A stretch of 16,655 nucleotides of DNA from JAWXVE01 sp044425575 (GTDB lineage: Bacteria; Bacillota; Clostridia; Lachnospirales; Lachnospiraceae). The notes under the pieces are model-generated. The model ran no database searches and was not told where the DNA came from. It saw only the letters and a list, made by a program, of their open reading frames with translations. Location: the NCBI GenBank assembly GCA_044425575.1, contig JAWXVE010000050.1, positions 1 to 16,655 of the forward strand, given 5' to 3'. The stretch's first letter is position 1. The number at the start of each line of letters is the position of its first letter. Shown one piece after another: positions 6,683 to 14,296 of the stretch. The position numbers were made by a program, and so were the translations under genes.

Positions 6683-7676
6683 ATTATCTATATTTCTAGC
6701 TGGGTTTTTGGTTGTTTTCCTAATATGTGCCAGTATTACCCTTACTTATTTATCGCCTGTATCTACGTTAGAACAAGTAGTAGATTCCATTATACGCTAT
6801 AACCCAGACGATATGATTCACTATGTAAATCGAACCATTAAGATTCCGAGAATATTAGGTGCTTTATTAGTAGGGGGATTCTTAGCCGTAGGTGGTGCAG
6901 TGATGCAAGGCATTACTCGCAATTATCTAGCAAGCCCTGACGTAGTAGGTGTTAGTAGTGGGGCGAATCTAGGACTTACCATTGCATATACCTTGAATAT
7001 GGGAACGAATACTTATATAACGAACTTGACCTTTTCAGTAATTGGAGCAGCAATCTCTACTATTATTATCTTTGCACTTTCTTCTAATATTAAGGGAAGA
7101 GAGTCAGGGATTAAGTTATTACTAGCAGGTACAGCCTTAGGAACTTTATTCTCAGCATTTAGTACTGCTCTTACCTTATGGTCTTACACAGAGCAAGGTG
7201 CAGGAATTTACTTGTGGAATAATTCAGGACTTCTTGGAATACGTTGGTCAGGAATTGCAGTATTGTCCATAGGCCTAATTGGGGTCATCATTGCATTTAT
7301 CATATCAGGTAAATTAACTGTATTGGGAATGGGCGATGAAACAGCCGTTTCCTTAGGACAAAATGTAAAATTGACCAAGTTGTTAGGTGTGATTAGTGTT
7401 GTACTTATTGCATCCACTACTGTTACAGTTGTGGGCAACATTGGGTTTATTGGGCTGATCGTTCCTAACATTGTTAAGATGGGTGTGGGAGAAGATTATC
7501 GTAAGGTCATTCCGTTGTCAGCAATTTTTGGTAGTATGTTACTGATTGTGGCAGACGTAGTAAGTCGACTTGTGAATCAACCAGCAGAGACTCCAGTGGG
7601 AATTATAACATCCATTATTGGTATTCCAATATTCCTTTACTTAATTAATTCTAAAAAAGCGAAAGGAGTATTTTAA
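6672..7676 (+). CDS. FecCD/BtuC-family iron-compound ABC transporter permease 1
   Basis: This inner-membrane subunit of an importer for ferric siderophores or haem has 334 residues. The GTG at 6672 is preferred because AAGGAGG (6659-6665) lies 6 nt upstream; a TTG one codon earlier would leave only 3 nt. It overlaps the end of the ATPase gene by 11 nt, consistent with translational coupling. Family marks are PRILGALLVGGFLAVGGAVMQGITRN at about 57-82, SPDVVGVSSGANLGL just after it, and near the C-terminus NIGFIGLIVPNIVK followed by ETPVGIITSIIGIPIFLYLI. About nine to ten hydrophobic segments are visible, as usual for the family. It should pair with permease 2, the ATPase and the lipoprotein encoded next to it. 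The family call is firm; whether the substrate is a siderophore, haem or a corrinoid cannot be read from the sequence. Confidence 0.93.
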   Translation: MNAKLSIFLAGFLVVFLICASITLTYLSPVSTLEQVVDSIIRYNPDDMIHYVNRTIKIPRILGALLVGGFLAVGGAVMQGITRNYLASPDVVGVSSGANLGLTIAYTLNMGTNTYITNLTFSVIGAAISTIIIFALSSNIKGRESGIKLLLAGTALGTLFSAFSTALTLWSYTEQGAGIYLWNNSGLLGIRWSGIAVLSIGLIGVIIAFIISGKLTVLGMGDETAVSLGQNVKLTKLLGVISVVLIASTTVTVVGNIGFIGLIVPNIVKMGVGEDYRKVIPLSAIFGSMLLIVADVVSRLVNQPAETPVGIITSIIGIPIFLYLINSKKAKGVF

Positions 7677-8692
7677 TGAGGCATTTAACTAATAGAAAAA
7701 GAGCGCACATTTTATTGCCCATATTCATCTTACTTCTTTTTGCAGGGCTTATATGGTCCATTAACATTGGATTTACTCCTTTAAAGATTGACCGTATTAT
7801 TGCAACACTTTTTGGAATGGGTGACGCTACAGAACATTTTATTATATGGGAATTACGTATTCCTAGAACAGTGGTAGCTATTTTTGTGGGCATGTGTTTG
7901 GCAGCAGCAGGGGCGGTTATGCAAGGCGTAACGAGAAATCCATTAGCAACGCCAAGTATGATTGGAGTATCCTCTGGATCTAGCTTTGGGATATTAATGG
8001 TAGTCTACTTATTTGATAAAGGACTTCCTATGCTAGTGCCATACCCTATTGCTGCAGTCATTGGTGGATTTTTCGTATTTGCACTTGTGTACGGATTGGC
8101 TATGCGCCATAACTTATCCCCTACCAAATTAATCTTAAACGGGATTGCCGTTAATTCTTGTATTGGTGCAGTATCACTTTTGCTCACCTCTAGGTTAAGT
8201 GCAGATGCTTATCTCATGTTAACCTTATCTCAAGCAGGGAATTTAACGTATGCCACGTGGAAGATGATCTTCATTGGAGTTTTCATTGCAGTACCGTGTT
8301 TTCTCTATATATTTTATCGTACATTTTGTTTGAATATTTTGAATTTAGATGATGAAATGGCCATTTCTTTAGGGCTTGATTTGCGAAAAGAGAGAAGAGT
8401 ATTATTATATATTACCATCCTATTAACTTCTGCTGCAGTATATGTGGCTGGAACAATTGGGTTTGTAGGTTTAATTGCACCTCATATTGCCAAGAGGTTA
8501 GTTGGTGCTAACTTTAAATTGTTTTTACCAATATCCATGTGCTTTGGGGCGGCACTTGTTATGTTTGCGGATATTGTAGCTAAGATTTTAGTCAATGATA
8601 TTAATCAGGCGCTCTACGTTCCGGTGGGGATTACCGTTTCCATTTTAGGAGCACCTTACCTTTTGTATCTTATTTTTACACAAGATAGATAA
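7676..8692 (+). CDS. FecCD/BtuC-family iron-compound ABC transporter permease 2
   Basis: This 338-residue second permease of the importer starts at an ATG whose A is the last base of the previous stop codon (a TAATG overlap), with AAAGGAG at 7662-7668. The order of conserved blocks is the same as in permease 1: IPRTVVAIFVGMCLAAAGAVM near 60-80, then QGVTRNPLATPSMIGVSSGS, and late in the protein GTIGFVGLIAPHIAKRLVG and VPVGITVSILGAPYLLYLI. The PHI(A/V)(K/R) block before the coupling region is typical of the family. The two permeases are clearly divergent paralogues, so the channel should be a heterodimer of the FecCD or FhuB type rather than a BtuC2 homodimer. Very confident on family; the substrate is inferred from context only. 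Confidence 0.93.
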   Translation: MRHLTNRKRAHILLPIFILLLFAGLIWSINIGFTPLKIDRIIATLFGMGDATEHFIIWELRIPRTVVAIFVGMCLAAAGAVMQGVTRNPLATPSMIGVSSGSSFGILMVVYLFDKGLPMLVPYPIAAVIGGFFVFALVYGLAMRHNLSPTKLILNGIAVNSCIGAVSLLLTSRLSADAYLMLTLSQAGNLTYATWKMIFIGVFIAVPCFLYIFYRTFCLNILNLDDEMAISLGLDLRKERRVLLYITILLTSAAVYVAGTIGFVGLIAPHIAKRLVGANFKLFLPISMCFGAALVMFADIVAKILVNDINQALYVPVGITVSILGAPYLLYLIFTQDR

Positions 8693-8728
8693 CTATATTA
8701 TATTTTCATTAGAAAAAGGAGAAAAGAA

Positions 8729-9820
8729 ATGAAAAAATTAACCATCAAAAAATTAGCATCACTTATGGTGGCAAGTACACTTTGCTTAAGTATGGCAACA
8801 GGTTGTGCACAAAGTAACACAGAAACAACAAGTACTTCTAATGCAGAAGTAGAAGAGCATGTAGGAGAGTCAGAAGCAATTACAGAATCAGGTGTACTGA
8901 CACAAACAGGTACCATTATGATGGCAGATGGAGAACAAGAATTGCCAACAGAATTCGGTAATTTTGCAATTTTAGATTGGGGATACCTAGACCACTTAAT
9001 TCACTTAGGTGTTACACCAGTGGCTTCCCCAATTACATCAGAACCTGCTGAAGATGCAACAACTGCACAAATCGTATCTTACCTAGATGGATATGGTAGA
9101 TTCTATCCAGACCGAAGTGTGTTCGATGGGATTGAACCAATTAACGCATCGGATGATGGAATTGATTTAGAACAATTGTTATCACTAGATTTAGATTACA
9201 TTATTACAAGTGAGTCGAACATTGAATATGCAGATAAGTTAAATGCCATTGCACCTACTTATTTCTTACCAAGTGCATTAAGTGTAGATGAAAATGGTAA
9301 TAAAGACTGGAAGCAAATTCACATGGCCTTAGCACAATTAGTAGATAAAGTAGAAGAAGCCGAAGAAAATATTGCAGAGTATGACGCTACAGTAGCATAC
9401 TATCAAGAATTAATCGGCGATTCCCTAGAAGGAAAGACTGCAATTGTAGCACAAATCTCAACAAAAGGTGTACAAACTAGTTTGCCAAGCAGTCATCCAC
9501 ACGTATATGAGCAATTAGGTTTAGTGCTTCCAGAAGGATTTCCAGAAGAAGGTGGTACATTTGCTCTAGAGAACTTAGTGGAATTCGATCCAGATTACTT
9601 ATTTATTAATGTGGAAAGTTGGGAAGATTTTGCAGCATATGAAGCTTCCCCAATTTGGCAAAACCTTACAGCTGTACAAGAAGGTAATGTATTTGAATTC
9701 GCACACAATGTGTGGAATCGTTCGAACGGGTCTATGGCAGCGTATATGAGAGTCACAGATGTAGGTGATTTTATTCTAGAAGGAACGCAAGTAACACATC
9801 GTTATGAATATTTAGATTAA
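8729..9820 (+). CDS. Iron-compound (siderophore or haem) substrate-binding lipoprotein
   Basis: This 363-residue extracellular lipoprotein would hand the ligand to the permeases. AAAGGAG (about 8716-8721) precedes the ATG. The N-terminus is a lipoprotein signal, with Lys residues, the hydrophobic stretch LASLMVASTLCLSMA, then ATGC with the lipidated Cys at residue 26. A Thr/Ser/Glu-rich linker follows to about residue 50. The body is of the PeriBP_2 (FepB/FhuD/BtuF) type. The first lobe contains LDWGYLDHLIHLGVTPVASP near 85-104 and the DLDYIITSE strand-loop. A long linking helix follows, with QLVDKVEEAEENIAEYDATV around 206-225, then a second lobe with DPDYLFINVESWEDF. It is the last gene of the operon, 36 nt after permease 2 and before a strong terminator. 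Operon position and fold make the role secure; the ligand is not. Confidence 0.92.
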   Translation: MKKLTIKKLASLMVASTLCLSMATGCAQSNTETTSTSNAEVEEHVGESEAITESGVLTQTGTIMMADGEQELPTEFGNFAILDWGYLDHLIHLGVTPVASPITSEPAEDATTAQIVSYLDGYGRFYPDRSVFDGIEPINASDDGIDLEQLLSLDLDYIITSESNIEYADKLNAIAPTYFLPSALSVDENGNKDWKQIHMALAQLVDKVEEAEENIAEYDATVAYYQELIGDSLEGKTAIVAQISTKGVQTSLPSSHPHVYEQLGLVLPEGFPEEGGTFALENLVEFDPDYLFINVESWEDFAAYEASPIWQNLTAVQEGNVFEFAHNVWNRSNGSMAAYMRVTDVGDFILEGTQVTHRYEYLD

Positions 9821-9844
9821 TAATAGGAAGTAATACAAAAAAAT

Positions 9845-9879
9845 GGGAAATAGGCTTAATAACCTATTTCCCTATTTTT
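9845..9879. terminator. Bidirectional rho-independent terminator between convergent operons
   Basis: GGGAAATAGG (9845-9854) pairs perfectly with CCTATTTCCC (9863-9872) across an 8-base loop. A T-rich run (TATTTTT) follows on the plus strand. On the minus strand the stem is followed by a run of seven T, the complement of the A-run at 9837-9843. It therefore serves both the iron operon and the rubrerythrin transcript coming the other way. Confidence 0.9.
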
Positions 9880-9903
9880 ATACAATTTAGTTGAGATATG
9901 TTA

Positions 9904-10443
9904 TTAGCCGAAATATCTCTTTAATAATCCTTCAAATGCTTTACCATGTCTAGCTTCGTCGCGAGCCATTTCATGAACAGTATCGTGGATTGCATCTAAG
10001 TTAGCTGCTTTTGCGCGTTTTGCTAAGTCAAATTTACCAGCAGTTGCACCATTTTCAGCTTCTACTCTCATTTCAAGATTTTTCTTGGTAGAATCAGTAA
10101 GAACTTCTCCTAACAATTCAGCGAATTTTGCTGCATGTTCTGCTTCTTCGAAAGCTGCTTTTTCCCAATAAAGACCGATTTCAGGATAACCTTCTCTGTG
10201 AGCTACTCTTGACATTGCAAGATACATACCAACTTCTGAACATTCGCCGTTAAAGTTTGCTCTTAAGTCTTCCATAATGTCTTCGCTAGATCCTTGTGCT
10301 ACACCTACAACATGCTCTGCTGCCCATGACATCTCAGCACCTTGTGCAATAAATTTTTCAGGACCTACGTGACATGTTGGACATTCCGCTGGTGCTGCAT
10401 CTCCTTCGTGAACATAACCGCATACGCTACATACAAATTTCAT
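9904..10443 (-). CDS. rbr: Reverse rubrerythrin (N-terminal rubredoxin plus diiron domain), peroxide/oxygen detoxification
   Basis: This 179-residue cytoplasmic protein reduces hydrogen peroxide (and oxygen) to water in anaerobes, with electrons passing through its rubredoxin centre. The rubredoxin domain comes first, with Cys5-x-x-Cys8-Gly and Cys21-Pro-x-Cys24 binding one iron. The four-helix diiron domain follows, with its ligand helices carrying Glu67 and Glu70 (GECSEVGMY), Glu99, Glu102 and His103 (EEAEH), and Glu163 and His166 (DEARH). This rubredoxin-first order is that of clostridial reverse rubrerythrins; classical rubrerythrins have it at the C-terminus. AAAGGAGA precedes the start on the minus strand. 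It lies 66 nt downstream of perR in the same orientation and ends at the shared bidirectional terminator. Control by PerR is the expected arrangement. Very confident. Confidence 0.93.
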   Translation of the reverse strand: MKFVCSVCGYVHEGDAAPAECPTCHVGPEKFIAQGAEMSWAAEHVVGVAQGSSEDIMEDLRANFNGECSEVGMYLAMSRVAHREGYPEIGLYWEKAAFEEAEHAAKFAELLGEVLTDSTKKNLEMRVEAENGATAGKFDLAKRAKAANLDAIHDTVHEMARDEARHGKAFEGLLKRYFG

Positions 10444-10474
10444 AGTTTTGATCTCCTTTTCTGTGTGTTTGTTT

Positions 10475-10503
10475 ATACTACTAAGTGAATATTATTGTGT
10501 AAA
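10475..10503 (-). promoter_or_regulatory. Possible internal promoter for rubrerythrin
   Basis: Read on the minus strand, TTTACA (10503-10498) and TAGTAT (10480-10475) are separated by 17 bp in the 66-nt gap between perR and rbr. Both hexamers are moderate matches. No perfect PerR box was found in this gap, only an AT-rich AATAATATT core. Rubrerythrin could be made from this promoter, from the perR promoter, or both. Confidence 0.35.
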
Positions 10504-10509
10504 TGATAG

Positions 10510-10896
10510 CTAATGTTGAGCTAGACAGCTTGGACAAATCCCGTGAAAATAAGTGGTGTGCCCAGCAATATGTCCGTCGAATTGATCGCGGGCAATATGA
10601 GTCACAGAAGGTATATCTTCTAGTTCTAAGTCCATTACAGCACCACACTCTTCGCATATAAAGTGGTAATGTGCTTCTGTGCGATAGTCAAAACGATCCG
10701 TTCCATCCCCCAAGTTTAGGCGAAGAATGTCTCCCGAATCTGCCAAGACAGATAAGTTGCGATAGACAGTTCCGAGACTAATGTTTGGAAGCTCTTGTCT
10801 TAAATTGGAATATACAACATCAGCTGTTGGATGTTCTCTTGTGCTCTGTAAATATTGCAGTATTGCAACTCGTTGTTTGCTTTGCTTTCTGACCAT
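10510..10896 (-). CDS. perR: Fur-family peroxide-sensing repressor, PerR type
   Basis: This 128-residue Fur-family regulator has an N-terminal winged helix (about 1-65, with ISLGTVYRNLSVLADSGDI as the recognition region) and a C-terminal metal-binding dimerisation domain. The structural zinc site is Cys81-x-x-Cys84 and Cys121-x-x-Cys124. By alignment with Bacillus subtilis PerR, the regulatory metal ligands His37, Asp85, His91, His93 and Asp104 correspond to His22, Asp70, His76, His78 and Asp89. The Asp at the last position (Glu in Fur) and the small size favour PerR over Fur or Zur. The neighbouring rubrerythrin, a typical PerR target, supports this. It is slightly shorter than B. subtilis PerR at the N-terminus; a 7-1-7 inverted repeat lies at its own promoter. 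Confident on family, fairly confident on PerR function. Confidence 0.88.
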   Translation of the reverse strand: MVRKQSKQRVAILQYLQSTREHPTADVVYSNLRQELPNISLGTVYRNLSVLADSGDILRLNLGDGTDRFDYRTEAHYHFICEECGAVMDLELEDIPSVTHIARDQFDGHIAGHTTYFHGICPSCLAQH

Positions 10897-10917
10897 GTTA
10901 TACCTTTTTTCTAATAT

Positions 10918-10932
10918 TAGTAATCATTACTA
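10918..10932. promoter_or_regulatory. PerR/Fur-type operator at the perR promoter
   Basis: TAGTAAT-C-ATTACTA is a perfect 7-1-7 inverted repeat. This is the architecture of PerR and Fur boxes, and it matches the B. subtilis PerR consensus TTATAATNATTATAA at 10 of 14 arm positions. It covers the predicted start site of perR, implying autorepression and, through co-transcription, control of rubrerythrin. Confidence 0.75.
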
Positions 10933-10936
10933 CTTT

Positions 10937-10964
10937 AGTATAGCACTCTTTTTTTAAAAGTCAA
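10937..10964 (-). promoter_or_regulatory. Promoter of the perR-rbr operon
   Basis: On the minus strand TTGACT (10964-10959) and TATACT (10942-10937) are 16 bp apart, and TGC directly before the -10 gives an extended -10. The PerR box lies 4 bp downstream of the -10, over the start site. Confidence 0.75.
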
Positions 10965-11040
10965 TACATAAATTCAGGGAACTCAAATATTATCTTCAAC
11001 TAGGAGGTCCGGAATAGTTAATAAAAATTTTAGAATTAAA

Positions 11041-11081
11041 TGCATGAAATGCAATTCTATTTAAGGAATATGTGCTATACT
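11041..11081 (+). promoter_or_regulatory. Candidate promoter of the two-component operon, with an upstream inverted repeat
   Basis: TATACT (11076-11081) preceded by TGC is a good extended -10. No convincing -35 lies 16-18 bp upstream. Instead the inverted repeat TGCAT-GAA-ATGCA (11041-11053) sits there, and it could bind an activator, possibly the operon's own OmpR-type regulator. In the 328-nt gap between perR and the kinase (10897-11224) I see this promoter, the leftward perR promoter and its PerR box. I see no gene or terminator there. An AGGAGG at about 11002 has no usable start codon after it. Confidence 0.45.
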
Positions 11082-11224
11082 ATGTTTAATTATGCGTGTT
11101 ACGTCTATTTATTCAATCAGTTTAGAACAATGCCGGTAGTAGATTGAAAATAAAATTTTTACACAGCAATTTTGAATCTCCTGGTTCAAAGTTGCCAGAT
11201 ATTGAGAAAGGCATGGTTATTAGT

Positions 11225-12709
11225 ATGAAATTAAGAACGCGATTAATTATTACCTTTATAGCCATGATTGTAATGCCATTGGCTTTAACAAGTATTGCAT
11301 TCTTCATCTTAAGTCACTATATGTTTGACAGAGAAGGAGAAGGGTTGTCTAGTTATATGACAAGCGGAGTGGAGATGACAGATGCGGTTAATAATTTCGC
11401 AATGCTCACAGATGAAACCTATCAATACCTATTAGAAGAAGCGGGTAAAGGAAATGAACAACTCGAAGAGATGTGGTTTCTAGAAGAGATTGATGCACAA
11501 TTGTACCAGAAATCTTCTTATCTGGTTATGTTTAAAGGAGACGATTTGTACTATATAGATAAGAGTTACGATAGCGATTCTTTACAGGAATGGCTACCAG
11601 ATTATCGAACCGTAGATGATGGTATTTTTGCAGGTTACTATTATAGTGATATTCGAACGTATGTGAAGTGTATTGAATATAGTTATTCAGATGGTGACAA
11701 TGGGTGTATATTTGTTATTACAAAGGTAAATGATGTGGTGGCGAAAGAATTAATGATTGATATGGCCATAGCAGTTGCTCTAGTTCTTCTCTTTACAAGT
11801 TACATGCTCACCAGATGGATTTACAAGGGAATCTTTGTACCGATCCGTGAATTAAGTGAAGCCATGGGGCACATCTCTAGTGGGAATTTTGAACATACCA
11901 TTAACACTACGGTAAAAGGAGAAATTGGGGATTTGTATCACAACTATGAGGAGATGCGATTGCGCCTTAGAGAATCTACAGAAGAGAAGAGTACCGTTGA
12001 CCGATATAATCGAGAACTTATTAGCAATATATCACATGATTTAAAAACACCCATTACCGCAATTAAGGGATATGTAGAAGGGATTATGGATGGGGTAGCG
12101 GATACGCCTGAGAAGCAAGAGAAGTATGTAAAGACCATTTACCATAAGGCAAATGATATGGATAAATTAATCAATGAATTAACACTTTATTCTAAGATAG
12201 ATGCCAACAAAATTCCCTATAATTTTCATAAGTTAAACGTATCTGCTTACTTTGGAGATTGTGTAGATGAGCTTGGCCTAGACTTAGAAGACAAAGAAAT
12301 TGAATTAGAATATATGAATATGGTGGATCCTGCAGTTACTATTATTGCAGATCCAGAACAAATTAAGCGAGTCATTAATAATATTATTAGCAATAGCATT
12401 AAGTATATAAACAAAGCAAAGGGAATTATTGCAATTCGCATTTTGGATGATATGGATTCCATACGAGTAGAGATAGAAGACAATGGAATTGGTGTAGCTA
12501 CACAAGATTTAGAGAAGATATTCGAGCGTTTCTATCGTACAGATGCTTCTCGTAATTCTTCTAGAGGTGGCAGTGGAATTGGGCTATCTATTGTGAAGAA
12601 AATCATTGAAGATCATGGGGGATACATATGGGCGACTAGTAAGGAAAAAGAGGGTACGTGTATTCAATTTGTCATTAAAAAGTACGGAAAGGATAAAGAG
12701 CATGAGTAA
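11225..12709 (+). CDS. Membrane sensor histidine kinase (EnvZ/PhoR-like, HAMP-HisKA-HATPase)
   Basis: The sensor of a two-component system, 494 residues from the ATG at 11225. The start is uncertain: GAGAAAGG ends 13 nt upstream, another ATG lies at 11213, and a TTG at 11144 has no ribosome-binding site. The layout is a first membrane helix at about 7-30, an extracytoplasmic sensing domain at about 31-176 (acidic, many Tyr, one Cys pair at 149 and 161), and a second membrane helix at about 177-199. A HAMP linker (200-252) and a HisKA domain with phospho-acceptor His271 in SHDLKTP follow. The ATPase domain has an N-box around 385-394, DNGIG at 419-423, FERFYR, and GGSGIGL at 448-454. It overlaps the response-regulator gene by 8 nt, with the kinase first, which is the less common order. 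The stimulus is unknown; the extracellular domain resembles nothing I can name. Confidence 0.9.
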   Translation: MKLRTRLIITFIAMIVMPLALTSIAFFILSHYMFDREGEGLSSYMTSGVEMTDAVNNFAMLTDETYQYLLEEAGKGNEQLEEMWFLEEIDAQLYQKSSYLVMFKGDDLYYIDKSYDSDSLQEWLPDYRTVDDGIFAGYYYSDIRTYVKCIEYSYSDGDNGCIFVITKVNDVVAKELMIDMAIAVALVLLFTSYMLTRWIYKGIFVPIRELSEAMGHISSGNFEHTINTTVKGEIGDLYHNYEEMRLRLRESTEEKSTVDRYNRELISNISHDLKTPITAIKGYVEGIMDGVADTPEKQEKYVKTIYHKANDMDKLINELTLYSKIDANKIPYNFHKLNVSAYFGDCVDELGLDLEDKEIELEYMNMVDPAVTIIADPEQIKRVINNIISNSIKYINKAKGIIAIRILDDMDSIRVEIEDNGIGVATQDLEKIFERFYRTDASRNSSRGGSGIGLSIVKKIIEDHGGYIWATSKEKEGTCIQFVIKKYGKDKEHE

Positions 12710-13391
12710 GGTATTAATCGTTGAGGATGAGGTAGCAATTGCAGATTTAGAAAAGGATTATTTGGAATTAAGTGGATTTGAGGTGGAAATCGAACACACA
12801 GGCACAAGGGGACTACGCAAGGCTTTGGAAAATGATTACGATCTCATTATCCTAGACATTATGTTGCCGGAATTAGACGGATTCGAAGTGTGTAAGGAGA
12901 TTCGTGCTGAGAAGAATGTACCAATCTTAATGGTGTCAGCTAAGAAAGAAGATATTGATAAGATTAGAGGTCTTGGGTTTGGCGCAGATGATTATATGAC
13001 AAAGCCTTTTAGCCCAAGTGAATTAGTGGCGAGAGTTAAGGCACACCTTGCAAGATATGATCGTTTAGTAGGTACTCACTTAAAACAAAATGATATTGTT
13101 GAGATTCGAGGGGTACGCATTGATAAAACTGCAAGGAGAGTCTATATTTCAGGCGTTGAGAAAACATTTACCACCAAGGAATTTGACTTATTAACCTTTT
13201 TGGCTGAGAATCCAAATCGCGTGTATACGAAAGAGCAAATATTCAAGAAGATTTGGGATATGCAATCTATTGGTGATATTGCAACTGTTACAGTTCATAT
13301 TAAGAAGATACGGGAGAAAATCGAAACAGATTCTGCGAATCCACAATATATAGAAACGATTTGGGGTGTGGGTTATCGATTTAAGATATAG
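12702..13391 (+). CDS. OmpR/PhoB-family response regulator
   Basis: This 229-residue DNA-binding partner of the upstream kinase begins at the ATG at 12702, which follows AAAGGA with normal spacing and directly starts the canonical MSKVLIVEDE; earlier in-frame starts would add an improbable 32-residue extension. The receiver domain (1-118) has the acidic pocket around Glu8-Asp9, phospho-acceptor Asp52 (IILDIMLPELDG), Ser79 and Lys101 in MTKPF. The C-terminal winged helix (about 130-226) contains TTKEFDLLTFLAENPNRVYTKEQIF, the recognition helix around IATVTVHIKKIREKI, and the closing IETIWGVGYRF typical of the family. Phosphorylation by the kinase should trigger binding to paired direct repeats; targets are unknown. 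The dispersed repeat copy B follows within 25 bp, and no strong terminator is visible. Confidence 0.93.
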   Translation: MSKVLIVEDEVAIADLEKDYLELSGFEVEIEHTGTRGLRKALENDYDLIILDIMLPELDGFEVCKEIRAEKNVPILMVSAKKEDIDKIRGLGFGADDYMTKPFSPSELVARVKAHLARYDRLVGTHLKQNDIVEIRGVRIDKTARRVYISGVEKTFTTKEFDLLTFLAENPNRVYTKEQIFKKIWDMQSIGDIATVTVHIKKIREKIETDSANPQYIETIWGVGYRFKI

Positions 13392-13413
13392 ATTACTATA
13401 CAGATATACGTGA

Positions 13414-13455
13414 AACAGCCAGTCATATCCTACTAAAGGACGCTCTCGCTCCGTA
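13414..13455. repeat. Short dispersed repeat, copy B
   Basis: This copy is identical to 572-613 at 36 of 42 positions with no gaps, starting AACAGCCAG and ending CGCTCCGTA. On the minus strand the core (13438-13452) again forms GGA-GC-loop-GC-G-TCC. The loop is GAGA here and GAAA in copy A, so the only core difference keeps a GNRA tetraloop. It sits in the gap between the OmpR-type regulator gene and the agr locus, again shortly after a stop codon. Confidence 0.7.
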
Positions 13456-13515
13456 AAATTCTTAGCAGCACTTTTAACGAATCGCCATCTATGAACCAAT
13501 AATACTTGCTGTTAA

Positions 13516-13521
13516 TATAAT
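13516..13521 (+). promoter_or_regulatory. Candidate -10 of the agrA-agrC promoter
   Basis: A perfect TATAAT lies 28 bp before the agrA start codon. The bases 16-18 bp upstream (around 13492-13499) are a poor -35, so the promoter may be weak or activator-assisted. No copy of the TTTAGACAAA repeat that precedes agrD was seen here. Confidence 0.5.
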
Positions 13522-13549
13522 GCTACATTTTATGCGTGAGGAGGGGATT

Positions 13550-14296
13550 ATGCTTAAAATTGCCATAGTTGATGATATGGAACGAGATAGAGATTCTCTT
13601 GTTTCCATTGCAAATAAAATAGCGAATGAATGGAATGATAAATTTCATATCAAAGCGTTTGATTCTGGAGAAGCGATCTGTGATGATTTAGAACAAAATA
13701 CTTATGATGTTATTTTGCTTGATATTCAAATGGATGGGATGGATGGTGGCGAAACCGCTAAGAAAATAGATCTGTTAGCGCCAACAAGTTATGTTGTATT
13801 TATTACTTCATGTAGCGATATGTCAGGGCTTATGTATGATTTTAACGTAATAGGATTTTTACACAAGCCTGCTACGAAAGCTAAAATCGAAGAAATCTTC
13901 ATGAAGTTAGTTGATAGAATGAAATCTGGGAATTATTTTAATTGTACATTTAATGGTATAAGCCAAGCAATAAAATTTGAAGAAATTCTTTGCATATCTA
14001 AAATAAACCGTATTACGAGCATACAAACTAAAAATGAGATTATTCCCATTTCAGAAAACTTAGATGAAGTGTGGAAAAAACTACAAGAATTTGATGATTT
14101 TTGCATGATAAACCGCTCTTTTATTGTGAATTTTAAATATGTGAAATTTGTAAAGTCTTTGGAAATAAAGATTGAGTTTGCAGGTAAATTATACGAACAC
14201 ATTAATGTTGGCAGAGGATTGAAAAATATTTTTAAAGAGAGACATGCGAAATATATGCGTAAACTAGTTCAAAAGGAAAAAACGAAATGGCAGTAA
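13550..14296 (+). CDS. agrA: AgrA-like response regulator with LytTR DNA-binding domain
   Basis: This 248-residue transcription activator of the quorum-sensing circuit begins at the ATG at 13550, which follows GAGGAGGGG by a few bases; an ATG at 13520 is part of the promoter region. The receiver domain (1-120) has Asp8-Asp9, phospho-acceptor Asp58 (ILLDIQMDGMDG), Thr86 in VFITS and Lys106 in FLHKPA. The C-terminal LytTR domain (about 135-240) contains the family marks ILCISKINR and FCMINRSFIVNFKYVK. LytTR domains bind two short direct repeats on one DNA face about 21 bp apart, and just such a pair lies before agrD. The gene overlaps agrC by 10 nt. The architecture and the adjacent agrC, agrD and agrB make the AgrA call strong. 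Confidence 0.88.
   Translation: MLKIAIVDDMERDRDSLVSIANKIANEWNDKFHIKAFDSGEAICDDLEQNTYDVILLDIQMDGMDGGETAKKIDLLAPTSYVVFITSCSDMSGLMYDFNVIGFLHKPATKAKIEEIFMKLVDRMKSGNYFNCTFNGISQAIKFEEILCISKINRITSIQTKNEIIPISENLDEVWKKLQEFDDFCMINRSFIVNFKYVKFVKSLEIKIEFAGKLYEHINVGRGLKNIFKERHAKYMRKLVQKEKTKWQ

Noticed and set aside
7208..7893. Minus-strand open frames across the permease genes
   Set aside because: They lie opposite strongly supported permease genes, have no ribosome-binding sites and encode no recognisable domains.
10997..11010. AGGAGG motif as the start of a small gene between perR and the kinase
   Set aside because: No ATG, GTG or TTG with an open frame follows at a usable distance; a stop codon comes at once in the nearest frames.
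12606..12701. N-terminal extension of the OmpR-type regulator from 12606
   Set aside because: It would overlap the kinase by over 100 nt in another frame and add a non-homologous 32 residues before the canonical receiver start.
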